This document shows positions 9,301 to 16,741 of a stretch of 59,433 bases of DNA, piece after piece; position 1 is the stretch's first letter; every line of letters starts with the position of its first letter. This DNA comes from Flavobacteriales bacterium (lineage in GTDB: Bacteria; Bacteroidota; Bacteroidia; Flavobacteriales_D; CAJJDF01): contig JAHDBM010000005.1 of the NCBI GenBank assembly GCA_020630395.1, positions 28,564-87,996 of the forward strand, read 5' to 3'. The notes beneath the pieces are model-generated. The model worked only from the letters and a program-made list of their open reading frames with translations. It made no database searches and was not told the origin of the DNA. The position numbers and the translations under genes were made by a program.

Positions 9301-11815
9301 ATTGGTTTACCGTTACGTTCGATATACAAGAATGAGGGTTGTTAGATGCATCCAAATAAGAAACTGTTATCGGTATTGTTTGATTTACATTAACACAATT
9401 AAAATTAAACTGAGAAACAGAAGCGTTATAAATACCACAAACACCATTTCCACCATTTAATAATAAATCTCCTGGCTCAATTGTTTTTGTTCCTGTTGGT
9501 CCTTCTAAATCAATACTTATATCCCTACACTGTGGATTTTCAGGAGGCATTATTCGAACATATGATGAACATACATCTTTATTTCCTGCCCTATCTTCAA
9601 CTTGAAGTGAAACCATAAATCCGGTATCGGCATCAGCACAAGAGAATGTAATGCCATTTTGCCAAGTTGTGTTTCCATTCCATGTTGTAGAAACCTTAGC
9701 TCTAGGCGCAAGACTTCCATTATCTTCACTATCATCATCTAAATCAATTGGTTTGATTTGTGTTTTAATAGCCCAATCTCCAGCTATTAACTCCGTGTAA
9801 CCTATATTGACTGTGTCAAAACAGAAAGCTCGTGGGTTAACTGTATCTAATACGTTAATCACACTAGTACATTTTCCCTTATTACCTCCACCATCAATAG
9901 CTTCCCAATTGGCAATATATTCACCTGCTCCAATTTCATTTGGAATTCCAATACTCTCAAAGTTTCCATAATATTGCTTTTGAGTAAGGTTGGTTAAATT
10001 AGGAGTAGTAGAACATACACTAGTAACAACTGGAGCTTGACTAGTAATTGAAGTTAACGGGATTGTTGAATTAAGTTGAATGCCTAAATAATAGTTTAAG
10101 GTATCTACACATGTTAATTGAGGAACAGTAGCAGGACGAATAGTAACATTTACTGGGCATTTATTTGTTTGTCCCCCGTTTGTTTCGAAACCATTTTCAA
10201 CAACCATATAAAATGTTTTGGTGTTTGAACTTGATTGAGTAATTGCTCCAGCATCACTACAGGTAAAGGGATATGGTTCAAAACCAGTATTTGCCCAATG
10301 ATGAGGTGTGATACTGTATTTTAGGTCTTTACCTCCGCATCCATCAACAGAACCAGCATCAAATAATGTTTTAATTTCGGTTTGATCCATCATATAAATG
10401 CCTGTTGAATCATCTAACACAACACTTTCTGTAAATGTTTTACATTTGGCAGCTGGAGGTCCAATTGGTTCTTTTGCAAATCTTAAGTTTTCGGCTAATC
10501 TAAACGCATTATTTTCTCTAACGACTAATATTCCAGATCCTGTTTTTAGACTTCCAACACTTATGTTTTTTAATTCAACAGTAATTAACTCTGCTTTACC
10601 AGGTTGTATAGTTAAAGTTGTAGGTGTAGTAATTTGAAAATCTTCAGGATTAGATCCTGGCTCTATATCTACAGTAACTGTAATTGGTGTTTTGCGGTTA
10701 TTCCAAAGCCAAAAGTCTTTATAATATTTATAGGGGTAATTAGGAGCATTACAAGAAGTAGAACCTTTAAATCCTAATGTTAAAGAACCATATGTATATT
10801 CTCTAGTTCCTCCTCCATGTTGTAATATTAATTCTTCAGAATAGTGTCTTAGATCATCAATCCCAATGTAAGTTCCATTAAATCCTAGCTGAGTTTGAGC
10901 TTGAGCTGTTATAACATCAATACTAGAAAATAATACTGCAGCAGCATAACCTACTTGAGAATTTAATTCACTAATAATGCTTGTTGCTGAATTAAATGTA
11001 TAAGCTACTGGAGTAGGTAATTGATTTCGTGTTTGGCAGTTTTTGTAACCTCCATTTGGAAAATGATACCAAAATCCAATTCTACCAGTTCTAAACTCCC
11101 CTTCAGGAATACCGGAAACAACAGCTTCAATCTCTGTCCAATTACTAGGGTATCCATTCACTGTTAAATTTGGATTTACAGTAGTTAATAGAATATTAAA
11201 ATCACCAAAGTCATTCGGGCCTGTTCCAACATTAGGTTGGCCATTAGGATCAGTAATACTGAGCCTTACTTCTAATTTATTGGGTCTATCGCAATCTGCT
11301 AATCCAGCTACATCTCCTGTAAATGTATTGGCAATAATATCGGTTATAGATTTAGTTTGTTGTTTCGTTTTAAAACGAATGGTATCTCCATTTTGCAACA
11401 AAGAAATAGGAGGTGATATTAGCCAATTACTCATGGTTGCATTATCGTGATCGTATGCAGAATAACCTACAACAACATAATTCATTGGGATACTAAAGGG
11501 TTCACCTGTTATGCTTTGACCAATATCGGGTAATAAGCCTGTTTTATCAGCAAATGCTCCAAAAGCATTCATAGCACTGTTAAGTTGATCTACAGGATTA
11601 GCTCCAGATGCATCTTCAGGCCCCATATATCCTGCCGAAGAATTCTGGGTCCATTTATTTTCTTTAGCTGGTACAGGACTAGTTTGGTTTATTTGAACCC
11701 AACCTTTCATGGTGCTTCCATTGTAAAATTGTTCCCTATATCTTTGAGAGAAAACATTTTGAACAATTGAAAAACTAAAAATTAAAAAAAGGAGAAAGTA
11801 ATTTTTGTATGTCAT
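1..11815 (-). CDS. Giant secreted multidomain repeat protein (T9SS-type adhesin), 3' end beyond window
   Basis: The frame is open from ATG 11815-11813 to the window edge, giving 3938 complete codons with no stop. The product starts with a Sec-type signal peptide (about residues 1-23, ending NVFSQ). A choice-of-anchor J-like region follows (about 25-330, with NWLISP). Next come long Ig/HYR-like stretches (for example about 560-660 and 1485-1575, with DITPPVI), a propeller-like stretch (about 1690-2030) and a LamG-like domain (about 2235-2395). Residues about 2770-3463 hold CDS...W.G..Y...G.Y.DTL...GCDS...LNLTI repeats. A second LamG-like domain lies at about 3540-3710, and further repeats run to the edge. 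Each repeat has two cysteines that could form a disulfide. Such proteins in Bacteroidota are normally T9SS cargo, but the sorting domain lies outside the window, so T9SS export is inferred. The likely role is surface adhesion. Domain borders are approximate, read by eye. Confidence 0.9.
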   Translation of the reverse strand, partial: MTYKNYFLLFLIFSFSIVQNVFSQRYREQFYNGSTMKGWVQINQTSPVPAKENKWTQNSSAGYMGPEDASGANPVDQLNSAMNAFGAFADKTGLLPDIGQSITGEPFSIPMNYVVVGYSAYDHDNATMSNWLISPPISLLQNGDTIRFKTKQQTKSITDIIANTFTGDVAGLADCDRPNKLEVRLSITDPNGQPNVGTGPNDFGDFNILLTTVNPNLTVNGYPSNWTEIEAVVSGIPEGEFRTGRIGFWYHFPNGGYKNCQTRNQLPTPVAYTFNSATSIISELNSQVGYAAAVLFSSIDVITAQAQTQLGFNGTYIGIDDLRHYSEELILQHGGGTREYTYGSLTLGFKGSTSCNAPNYPYKYYKDFWLWNNRKTPITVTVDIEPGSNPEDFQITTPTTLTIQPGKAELITVELKNISVGSLKTGSGILVVRENNAFRLAENLRFAKEPIGPPAAKCKTFTESVVLDDSTGIYMMDQTEIKTLFDAGSVDGCGGKDLKYSITPHHWANTGFEPYPFTCSDAGAITQSSSNTKTFYMVVENGFETNGGQTNKCPVNVTIRPATVPQLTCVDTLNYYLGIQLNSTIPLTSITSQAPVVTSVCSTTPNLTNLTQKQYYGNFESIGIPNEIGAGEYIANWEAIDGGGNKGKCTSVINVLDTVNPRAFCFDTVNIGYTELIAGDWAIKTQIKPIDLDDDSEDNGSLAPRAKVSTTWNGNTTWQNGITFSCADADTGFMVSLQVEDRAGNKDVCSSYVRIMPPENPQCRDISIDLEGPTGTKTIEPGDLLLNGGNGVCGIYNASVSQFNFNCVNVNQTIPITVSYLDASNNPHSCISNVTVNQYSEAITCDDTIYLSVPSYSLDFQAPYTITPPLSSFCSSQINYTVTANGAGSLNTSTTGNLFASFPVGITYLTRTATSNGETYTCSQVIYVKDDTPPAVVSAPNNETRALPSLGACTLNYTIENPFQQQSYVQWSYTMTGATVDSQAFNINDYLYYQDRDVELKPGITTITLRAIDQIGNETVLTYTYDLFVQFLQTPTVKSDEMEDNDVIVGDFCGETYNYQISSPVKNGCQHTDYQWYYEVRDGYLGNILYERDFISEDSGALIPILISSQFNQNIFNVVHFGYHNKTTGARIYSTHSSVRVYDQADDVLCNFDTTIFFANTISYTYDYAIKVPQEFCPLSKWGYEVSGATVAYSEQDLSANYSPNQAEVLSFYNWSRAYPIYNIDSTVTVALNPGLNYVKLRFLEQSGNVLDTCTYIVNVVDTSTPSMTCPSDVSLRRSNPAECDINVGATCQQINGFNYPFGISGIGLQGNNGSIEIDKSDMPNSITLRSKETVQSNNDAFILIPINCSGTLSFDWEYSSSFTGNFRPFYVVNKYDPDEYFKPALPGYNPSLSGIQTGTFTLAVDTGEIVIFGLNEGGKDPGYLKISNFSAPYSDPTDSIPEPIFTEHPLLYYEAHRKTNFTIGEHEIDYVLYNQNNGNRFTCTQKVTVIDDFAATLACVDDTIYLNDDGRAILETENIVTSCFSVSSTTLSKDTFDCGDIGTKQIIVQSIDGNGDTLTCTPNITVLDITPPVIQSLRVRVDLDNAGNGTLNDSLLYTVTSDNCYLDTVYAATTTFDCSFSGANSILVTAIDSSGNVTTSEIVVDVYPSSFVNDPSSEETVCVGQELTYFAKSGAVGNPLTYEWQRRSKKDTIQAWNFYTSQHEVPMINGAISTNNQFARLKINQYHDYTYMSYLKNNDIHFARLDTITEKWEPAFVPLERPASGKYYFDLFNYDDFPFVTYLDALGKVETRRYGGGGRDAFPNKNWEPIDTLLFFTINQDFNDLYGNDGSFFPVRYDGIVHAAKEKTSIGFKDQWNMYNESVSFSTYVTNADNVAGMRNTLNQNLFFELLSNVGGTIIGFDSLTNDPTDNSALFTMDSHNDVAHVAYKSATGKISVKKYDGANTWSNVGSLDFSSNEVFLIDIGEVNDTLYATYLETGGHLEVKKFNGSSWVNMGSPTNDLSLLNGISSVEIVDINDNPGIYVKYGGIERLIVNQGWEHYNYNSALQVPTDVPGEYEYRVISKKNNCAYTVSGTKKVIVKEVPSLTVADTAILYAGSVVLNPQTTAGEVNWLNSAYSFLDTGNTYTTPNLIEDAVYYVYADNSPCLSDTLTVNVFVNDDSIMHHTFTYTDTICFGESMLASLDSTQYPFWYQLEKKGVDGNFYATSGPAPWPDKYHTPDSTSEYRLKIVEKIYDAASTEVNPSLTEHWSFGKPNLPVNNELTTEAWIYSTSSSSSNTFGLLYTDAEFNDPDSLKNWEWSQGKFRVYHGNTNREISFPSNPSNQWFHVATTANENGLKIYYNGVQVASSNDTTFAPINSHNATLSLGLDEYKVKATSLAQIDEFKVWNVERSPSEIASFYDSCVNQNSFGLLLYNDFTEFNLDSLKFTSAIGNNAYVKNKNNTIYPYQGFRNGDCGDTAVSEMFLDPFKVVVLTGEDQITSTTDYYSPLYDYCGGDTAILVATASNGMVQWYDSIEGGNLIATGDTLKVYLEKDSSFFAQAANTPCERIEVYAMDIPGFASIDSILSDTLCFDAFSGRPPSLGEANLNVYYNGDEYYIYTDSIGGSPEDEYDIELSRTDTIYIEAVQLDPNNDTVLCSTGRVPHIVNVNVPQITYYSGDTTLCEPGSATLVANGVNGVVEWWDASQSFVVHVGDTFVTPVLTSSETYWIYVLGGDYCWSNGQQVDVTIGGFQESFDTILSCDPYTWIDSNTYYVSDTNITYQKSNPSGCDSLFHLNLLINNINDITVDATQHNICVGDSTDIILTNTQLGYSYTIRDTSNNNIIAGPVLGNGFNIYVNTGLLNVNTGYVVEASNSDSLGSQDITCNLNLTDTLTISVGEARSTTLAAICNSYFWNGNTYTSTGIYTDTLTSAAGCDSIATLDLTIFQPSFYTDSIVACDSLVWHDSTYYVSTNGPTWVGTNPFGCDSTVTLNLTIVNSSSILDTNVIACESFNWRDSIYVSSGTFYDSLINSQGCDSVYTLHLTINQNKLEDTIVTACDSYFWQGNTYSNSGTYYDTLTTATGCDSILKLFLFIDSSSTFDTAIIACQAFNWIGNVYTTSGIYKDTLVNNGGCDSIVTLNLTLNSASSSDTSINNCYSYEWRGVVYQSSGTYHDTLINSVGCDSILTLHLTIDTTTYSDTNATSCIPISWKGNVYNISGTYHDTIFNANGCDSIITLNLTIDTGSIHDTNVIACDSFMWRGNYYSINGVYQDSLINSNGCDSIEQLTLNIIDSYSIDTFAVSCDSFTWRGNNYISSGIYRDTLSSINGCDSIISLNLTINNSIISDSTLVSCDSVFWRGNTYLISGIYMDTLNTTSGCDSILRLHLTINQSTTGNETVSTCGSYYWPAADSTYNLSGVHQTTISNTNGCDSIITLNLALSPNAVTDTAASACGDFNWRGNIYNVTGTYYDTVGTAGNGCDSIVRLNFTSLNPINQTVYAVDTILCNGDSTLVILDSSQVGIQYYLRDNTNDSIILGPITGTGSSITFSTGLLSSSIDYNILAEGETPYYGVNLPLMNDYIEIQSPYSAYGTELTIEGWVYSDTGNDEIWAGQSTPSVDNMGTNVWLWHNNVFYVNDAGVWRAIGIPALPAGWTHLATVADASGLRVYFDGVQQGAAGVGISSSIVQNPASEIHIGKDPRFPAGTPGRSTTSAYSNFRVWNEARTSGELITYRDSLLNGTHPNLVQSLPFIENQDDTISALVGNEGIAKNTSPTLWLKRAFGCSSEMDDVLSINVFDPTTNTYHDTACDSLVSPSGNYVWNISGMYIDTTKTSSSCHIDTVNLVINMTTTSSTTQVACESYDWQGTTYTASGVYHDTISNAIGCDSLMTLNLTIDTATSSSTTQVACESYDWQGTTYTTSGVYHDTISNATGCDSLMTLNLTIDTATSSSTTQVACES
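1425..3170 (-). repeat. Array of about 12 degenerate 49-residue repeats inside the giant gene
   Basis: The codons for the GCDS motif recur near 1428, 1580, 1733, 1880, 2023, 2175, 2320, 2467, 2613, 2762, 2910 and 3060. The spacing is 143-153 bp, averaging about 148. A further outlying copy lies near 3505. These copies are clearly diverged at DNA level, unlike the near-identical copies at the left edge. Conserved positions are an upstream Cys-Asp/Glu-Ser, a Trp, a Tyr-x-x-Ser/Thr-Gly, and the GCDS followed by a beta-strand-like LNLTI. Confidence 0.85.
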
Positions 11816-11862
11816 ATTATGCAATTAATATTAAACGAGCACCACTAAAAAATGAGGATATA

Positions 11863-11895
11863 CAAATATACGTATAGGTTGGGATCAAGATTCAA
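11863..11895 (-). promoter_or_regulatory. Putative Bacteroidota promoter of the giant gene
   Basis: On the minus strand TATATTTG (11870-11863) matches the TAnnTTTG -7 box. A TTG at 11895-11893 lies 22 bases upstream, acceptable for the -33 element. The box ends 47 bases before the ATG at 11815. It lies between the end of the AraC-type gene and the giant gene, so the giant gene probably has its own promoter. Confidence 0.55.
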
Positions 11896-11917
11896 AAAAC
11901 AACACTCCGAAACGACA

Positions 11918-12997
11918 TTATTTTAAGATTTCAGAAGGCAATTGATTATATGTTTTTTGAAATCTACTCGAGAATTTACTCGTATTAGCATAACCTAGAT
12001 TACTAGCCACTTCTTTTACAGAAATTTTACCTGATTCAAGTAAAGTTTTGGCATATTTCATTTGCTGATGAGAATAATATTGATACAGAGTTGCTCCAAA
12101 CATCTTTTTAAACTCCTCTTTGAGTTTTGTTTCACCCATTCTTACATCTTTTGAGATGCTCTTAATTGTGGGGAATCCATCAAAAATTGCTTTTTTTAAT
12201 ATGTTTTCTGCCTTAAATAATTTTAAGCGATATTTATTGAGAGTTGTATTTGTAACTTTAATGGTGTTTTTATCATTCAATTCAGCTATGAAGTTTGATA
12301 ATAATGTATGCATTTGTTTTTTGAGCAAGGGAAAGTTTTTAATACCACTTTCATCTTTATCTAATACACTTTTTATTATGGGTTCATATAGGTCTTTTCT
12401 TTCTCCTAAAAAGTTTGGTAAGAATAAACATTCTTCATCCGAATCATTAAAGTTTTTTAGGAATTCATTTTCAAATATACCAGAGTTAGCATTGTTTTTT
12501 TTCATCCATTCTTTTGAAATCATGATGCTTAAAAAAATAGAATTTTCTCCTTTAAAATGGGCATTTAAACTATTTGTTCCCGGTTTAAATAAAGTCCAAG
12601 TTCTGTCTTTGTGTTCTATCTCAATATTTAATTTAGGAGATTTTATTACTGCATTTCCATTATTAACGTGTAGGGTTAAGAAATAGTAGTTTTTAGGAAT
12701 ATGTTTGTCATAAAGTAGTCTAAAACATACACTTTTTTTTATTTTAACATCTGTTAGCAATAGCCAAAGACCTTCTTCTATTTCTTCATAGTGACAAATT
12801 CCATCTAAAAAAGGAGTGTTTGATTTATAAAAATTTTGTTCAGGAAAAAAGGTAACCATTGGCATGTTTTTCATGCTTTCTAACATCAATTGTGGATTGT
12901 TGGCAATGTAGGGTAGCTCGTATAAACCATCTCTATAAGAAAGTAGGTATCTTCTAATATACTTAAGCCATTTATCTTTTAAGAGTGCTTCTTCCAA
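11918..12997 (-). CDS. AraC-family transcriptional regulator
   Basis: A 359-residue cytoplasmic protein. The last ~90 residues carry the two helix-turn-helix motifs of the AraC/XylS DNA-binding domain: a first helix pair around DVRMGETKLKEEFKKMFG, then QMKYAKTLLESGKISVKEVA, then LGYANTSKFSSRFQKTYNQLP. The N-terminal ~260 residues are not recognisable to me; they are presumably a sensory or dimerisation domain typical of Bacteroidota AraC regulators. The gene lies directly upstream of the giant adhesin gene on the same strand, 102 bp away, and might control it. That link is inferred from position only. Upstream, 12998-13100 is AT-rich with no clear promoter box. Confidence 0.9.
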   Translation of the reverse strand: MEEALLKDKWLKYIRRYLLSYRDGLYELPYIANNPQLMLESMKNMPMVTFFPEQNFYKSNTPFLDGICHYEEIEEGLWLLLTDVKIKKSVCFRLLYDKHIPKNYYFLTLHVNNGNAVIKSPKLNIEIEHKDRTWTLFKPGTNSLNAHFKGENSIFLSIMISKEWMKKNNANSGIFENEFLKNFNDSDEECLFLPNFLGERKDLYEPIIKSVLDKDESGIKNFPLLKKQMHTLLSNFIAELNDKNTIKVTNTTLNKYRLKLFKAENILKKAIFDGFPTIKSISKDVRMGETKLKEEFKKMFGATLYQYYSHQQMKYAKTLLESGKISVKEVASNLGYANTSKFSSRFQKTYNQLPSEILK

Positions 12998-13104
12998 TTT
13001 ATAAATTTAGTTAAATTACTTTAAGTTACTATACGGAATAGTTTTTCTCAAATTAAACAATATCCCAATACGACATATTGAAAATAAATAAAACAGAAGA
13101 AAAA

Positions 13105-13131
13105 AAAGCCAATCGATATTCGATTGGCTTT
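13105..13131 (-). terminator. Rho-independent terminator of the efflux operon
   Basis: Perfect 11-bp inverted repeat (13106-13116 and 13120-13130) with a 3-base TAT loop. On the minus strand it is followed by an unbroken T run, as expected after the RND gene that ends at 13151. Confidence 0.9.
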
Positions 13132-13150
13132 AAAAATTGGTTAAATCTTA

Positions 13151-16100
13151 TTAATCTAACAAAGTACTTTCTAGTAATTCATCATCACTTATCGGGTCAC
13201 TTTCATCTTTTGGTCCATAGATTCTTAATTTAATTCTATACAACCATAAGTACATAACTGGAACTAATACCAAGGTTAAGAATGTAGCGAATGTTAAACC
13301 AAATATAATAGCCCAACTCATAGGACCAAAGAACATTACGTTATCTCCACCTACCGAAATATTTGGACTATAATCTGCAATAAGGTTTACAAAATCTATA
13401 TTAAGACCTGTTGCTAATGGTAATAAACCAAGTATAGTTGTAATAGCAGTAAGTAATACCGGACGTAAACGCGTTTTACCTCCTTCTACTATTGCTTTAA
13501 TTACATCTTCCATTGGTAACCATTCTTCTTTTTTAAGACCAAGTTCTTTTTTGCGCCTGTCTTGAATTAGGTTGGTGTAATCAATTAATACAATGGCATT
13601 GTTTACTACAACTCCAGCTAATGATATAATACCAATCATGGTCATAATAATAACGAAATCCATTCCAGATAATGATAATCCAAGAAAAACGCCTAATAAA
13701 CTTAAGACAACAGCAGTTAAAATAATAGCTGGCGCAGAGAATGAATTAAACTGAGCAACTATGATAAATAGAATTAGGAATACGGCAAATAATAGAGCTC
13801 CAGAAAGGAAACTCATCTCTTTTGCTTGTTCTTCCATTTGTCCAGTAAATGTTGCTGTATATCCAGCATCTTGCATTGCTTTACCATCAGTAGTTTCATA
13901 ATATTCCTCTAAATGTCCTTTAAGGATATCTACAACTTCATTTGGATTACTATTTGGATCTACAGTAGAGTATACTGTTACCATTTGGTTTTGATCTTTT
14001 CTTACAACCGAACCATAACTAGATAACTCCTTAGGCTCTCCTCTTAACATAGAACGGATAGGAATATTTAAAAGTTTTCCTTTATTATTTCTAAACGTAA
14101 TCTTTTGATCTAGAATCTCGTCTAAGTCATTACGTTTATCTTCAGCTAATCGAACGTTAACATCATACGTTTCATCACCAACTTTATAGGTAGACACATC
14201 ACTACCAAAAACTGCTGTTCTTATTTGAGAGGCAATTTGAGAAGTTGACAATCCAAAACGAATAGCTTTATTACGATCAATTTCTATTAATACTTCTGGC
14301 TTACCTGTCTCAACATCTAAACGAAGCTTATCAACCCCTTTAACGTTTTTGTTAGCCATGAATTTCTTCACTTTTTCTGCCCATTCGATCGTATTTTCAT
14401 ATTTATCGGGTCCATATATTTCAATATTAACTGGCGGCTCTTGTGGAGGTCCATTTTGGTTTTTATCTACTACTATACTAATATCTGCCGTAAATTTACC
14501 TTTAACTGCTTCTTTTACTTCGGTCATGATATCACTTGTGCTAATACCATTTCGATCTTCAAAATCGGCAAACTGTAGTGCAATTCTGGCCTTGTGTGGA
14601 GTACTACCTCCTGCAACTTGTCCACTTGCAGGATCACTTGTTCCTTCTCCAACTTGTTCTAATAATGATGATATGATATTTACTGTATCAACACGTTTAG
14701 AACCGTCTTCTAGCTCAATTGTTTTTAACTTGTAGTGATCTTTATGTTTTTGAACAACCTCTTTGTCGATAATAGAAGCAATCTCTTTAGTAACGTTATC
14801 GGTTTCTTGAATACTAGTTCCTATAGGAGTTTCAATGTAAACGTTTACATATAAAGGATCGTTTTCTGGGAAAAATAATACTTTTGGAGGTAAAATATTC
14901 ATTACCATGATGGTTAGTATAAAAACAGCTAACATTCCCAGCCAAACTCTTCTTGGTTTTGCTACTGCACCTTTAAGGAATTTTTCATAGAAATTCTCTA
15001 CAATAGGTAAGAACTTCTCTTGGAAATTTTTCGTCCATGGTGTGAAAAGGTATATGTTTACTAGAGTAAGTATTGCAAATAAAACTAATAAGTTACCTAG
15101 CCATATTACACCTCCAACAATCATCAACATGCCCACTACGAACATAATGATAACATTTCGGAATACTTTTTTCATGTTTTTTTCAGGTTCCTTAAGTTTC
15201 ATAAACACAGCAATAAATACTGGGTTAATAACTAAGGCAACAAATAATGATGAGCCAAGAACTATGATTAAGGTTATTGGTAAATATTTCATGAATTCCC
15301 CCATAATTCCTGGCCATAATGCTAAAGGAACAAAGGCAGCTAGAGTAGTAGCAGTAGACGCTATAATTGGCCATGCTACTTCACCAACACCCTTTTTCGT
15401 GGCTTCAAAACGATCCATGCCTTCGTCCATTAATCGGTATACATTTTCTACAACTACAATACCATTATCCACTAACATACCTAATGCAAGTACAAGTGAG
15501 AATAATACCATAACATTTAGGGTAACCCCCATAGAGCTTAATATCATAAAAGACATAAACATGGAAAGTGGTATCGCAACCCCCACAAATAATGCATTTC
15601 TAAGTCCTAGGAAGAACATTAATACTAATACAACTAAAATAACTCCAAATATGATTGAGTTTTCTAGGTTACTAACCATGTTTTTGGTGTTAGAAGATTG
15701 ATCATTAGTAACACTAATCTCAACACCACTAGGAATACCAGCTCTTTCAGCAACAATTTGCTTAATCTTAGCTGCAGCATCAAGTAAGTTTTCACCTGAA
15801 CGTTTCTTTATATCTAGCATAACCACAGGCTTACCAAACTGACGAGCATAACTTGTCATATCAGCATCACCAAAACTAACGTCAGCCACTTCTTTTAGTT
15901 TTATTTGGTTACCACCATCTTCACTTTTAATGATTATGTTGGCAAGTTCTTCTGGAGATTGAAATTCTCCCTCAATACGAACAGAACGCTTTTTACTCCC
16001 TATAATAATTTCACCACCAGGTGTATCTCTGTTTTCACTTTGAATTTTACCTATGATATCATTGAAAGAAACATTTCTAGCTTCAGCAGCATATTTATTA

Positions 16101-16708
16101 ATCTCTACTTTTAATTTTTTCTCTTGAATACCTCTAATATCAACCTCATTTACTTCTTGTAAAGCTTCTATACGATCTTCTAACAGTTCTCCATATTCTT
16201 TTAATTTATCAGATGTATAATCTCCTGATAAGTTAATGTTCATTACTGGCATATCTGCAAAATCTACCTCTTGAACCATAGGTTCTAATTGCAGTTCAGG
16301 AAACTCAGGTTTAGCTCTAGCGTCTTTTATAGCATCTTGAACTTTTCTTTTGGCTTCTTCAACAGAAATAGAAAATTCAAATTCAATTTTAACAGATGAA
16401 TATCCATAGATTGATGTAGATGAAATTTCTTTAACACCTTTAATTGAGTTAAACTCCTTCTCGAAAGGCTGTGTTACTTTATCTTCAATATATTCTGGGG
16501 AACCACCTGGGTATGGTGTTCCAACATATATTTCAGGAATAACTAATTCAGGAAAGTTTTCTTTTGGCATACCTATATAAGCACTTAATCCCATAAATAG
16601 GATAAGAACTGCAATAAGCCAAACAGTTTTTCTATTGTTAACCGATAGAGTAGATAAAGCAAATTCTTTATGCTCTTCGGTAGATATATTTTGTTCGTCT
16701 TTACTCAT
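13151..16708 (-). CDS. RND-family efflux transporter permease (AcrB/HAE-1-like)
   Basis: 1185 residues, somewhat longer than the usual ~1030-1050. This is the inner-membrane proton-driven pump of a tripartite efflux system. It begins with the first membrane helix (about 28-46), then a periplasmic porter region, then the TM2-TM6 block (about 350-500). After a second periplasmic loop comes the TM8-TM12 block near the C-terminus. The TM4 motif reads LVDNGIVVVEN, with Asp414 kept and Asn at 415 where E. coli AcrB has a second Asp. Extra hydrophobic segments lie at about 512-555. Residues after about 1165 form an acidic cytoplasmic tail. It is third downstream of tetR in the operon. Substrate cannot be read from the sequence; drug, bile-salt-like or metal efflux are all possible. 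Confidence 0.95.
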   Translation of the reverse strand: MSKDEQNISTEEHKEFALSTLSVNNRKTVWLIAVLILFMGLSAYIGMPKENFPELVIPEIYVGTPYPGGSPEYIEDKVTQPFEKEFNSIKGVKEISSTSIYGYSSVKIEFEFSISVEEAKRKVQDAIKDARAKPEFPELQLEPMVQEVDFADMPVMNINLSGDYTSDKLKEYGELLEDRIEALQEVNEVDIRGIQEKKLKVEINKYAAEARNVSFNDIIGKIQSENRDTPGGEIIIGSKKRSVRIEGEFQSPEELANIIIKSEDGGNQIKLKEVADVSFGDADMTSYARQFGKPVVMLDIKKRSGENLLDAAAKIKQIVAERAGIPSGVEISVTNDQSSNTKNMVSNLENSIIFGVILVVLVLMFFLGLRNALFVGVAIPLSMFMSFMILSSMGVTLNVMVLFSLVLALGMLVDNGIVVVENVYRLMDEGMDRFEATKKGVGEVAWPIIASTATTLAAFVPLALWPGIMGEFMKYLPITLIIVLGSSLFVALVINPVFIAVFMKLKEPEKNMKKVFRNVIIMFVVGMLMIVGGVIWLGNLLVLFAILTLVNIYLFTPWTKNFQEKFLPIVENFYEKFLKGAVAKPRRVWLGMLAVFILTIMVMNILPPKVLFFPENDPLYVNVYIETPIGTSIQETDNVTKEIASIIDKEVVQKHKDHYKLKTIELEDGSKRVDTVNIISSLLEQVGEGTSDPASGQVAGGSTPHKARIALQFADFEDRNGISTSDIMTEVKEAVKGKFTADISIVVDKNQNGPPQEPPVNIEIYGPDKYENTIEWAEKVKKFMANKNVKGVDKLRLDVETGKPEVLIEIDRNKAIRFGLSTSQIASQIRTAVFGSDVSTYKVGDETYDVNVRLAEDKRNDLDEILDQKITFRNNKGKLLNIPIRSMLRGEPKELSSYGSVVRKDQNQMVTVYSTVDPNSNPNEVVDILKGHLEEYYETTDGKAMQDAGYTATFTGQMEEQAKEMSFLSGALLFAVFLILFIIVAQFNSFSAPAIILTAVVLSLLGVFLGLSLSGMDFVIIMTMIGIISLAGVVVNNAIVLIDYTNLIQDRRKKELGLKKEEWLPMEDVIKAIVEGGKTRLRPVLLTAITTILGLLPLATGLNIDFVNLIADYSPNISVGGDNVMFFGPMSWAIIFGLTFATFLTLVLVPVMYLWLYRIKLRIYGPKDESDPISDDELLESTLLD

Positions 16709-16741
16709 GGTAAACTATTCTTAAAGTGATCGTGTAATAAT

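Noticed and set aside
823-11770. Several short open frames on both strands inside the giant gene (for example 823-1029, 2491-2712, 3721-3945, 10398-10637)
   Set aside because: They lie wholly inside a single minus-strand frame with consistent protein domains, and their own sequences are low-complexity shadows.
12120-16114. Plus-strand open frames opposite the AraC and RND genes (12120-12686, 14349-14735, 15042-15701)
   Set aside because: Antisense to clear, conserved coding genes, with no recognisable family.
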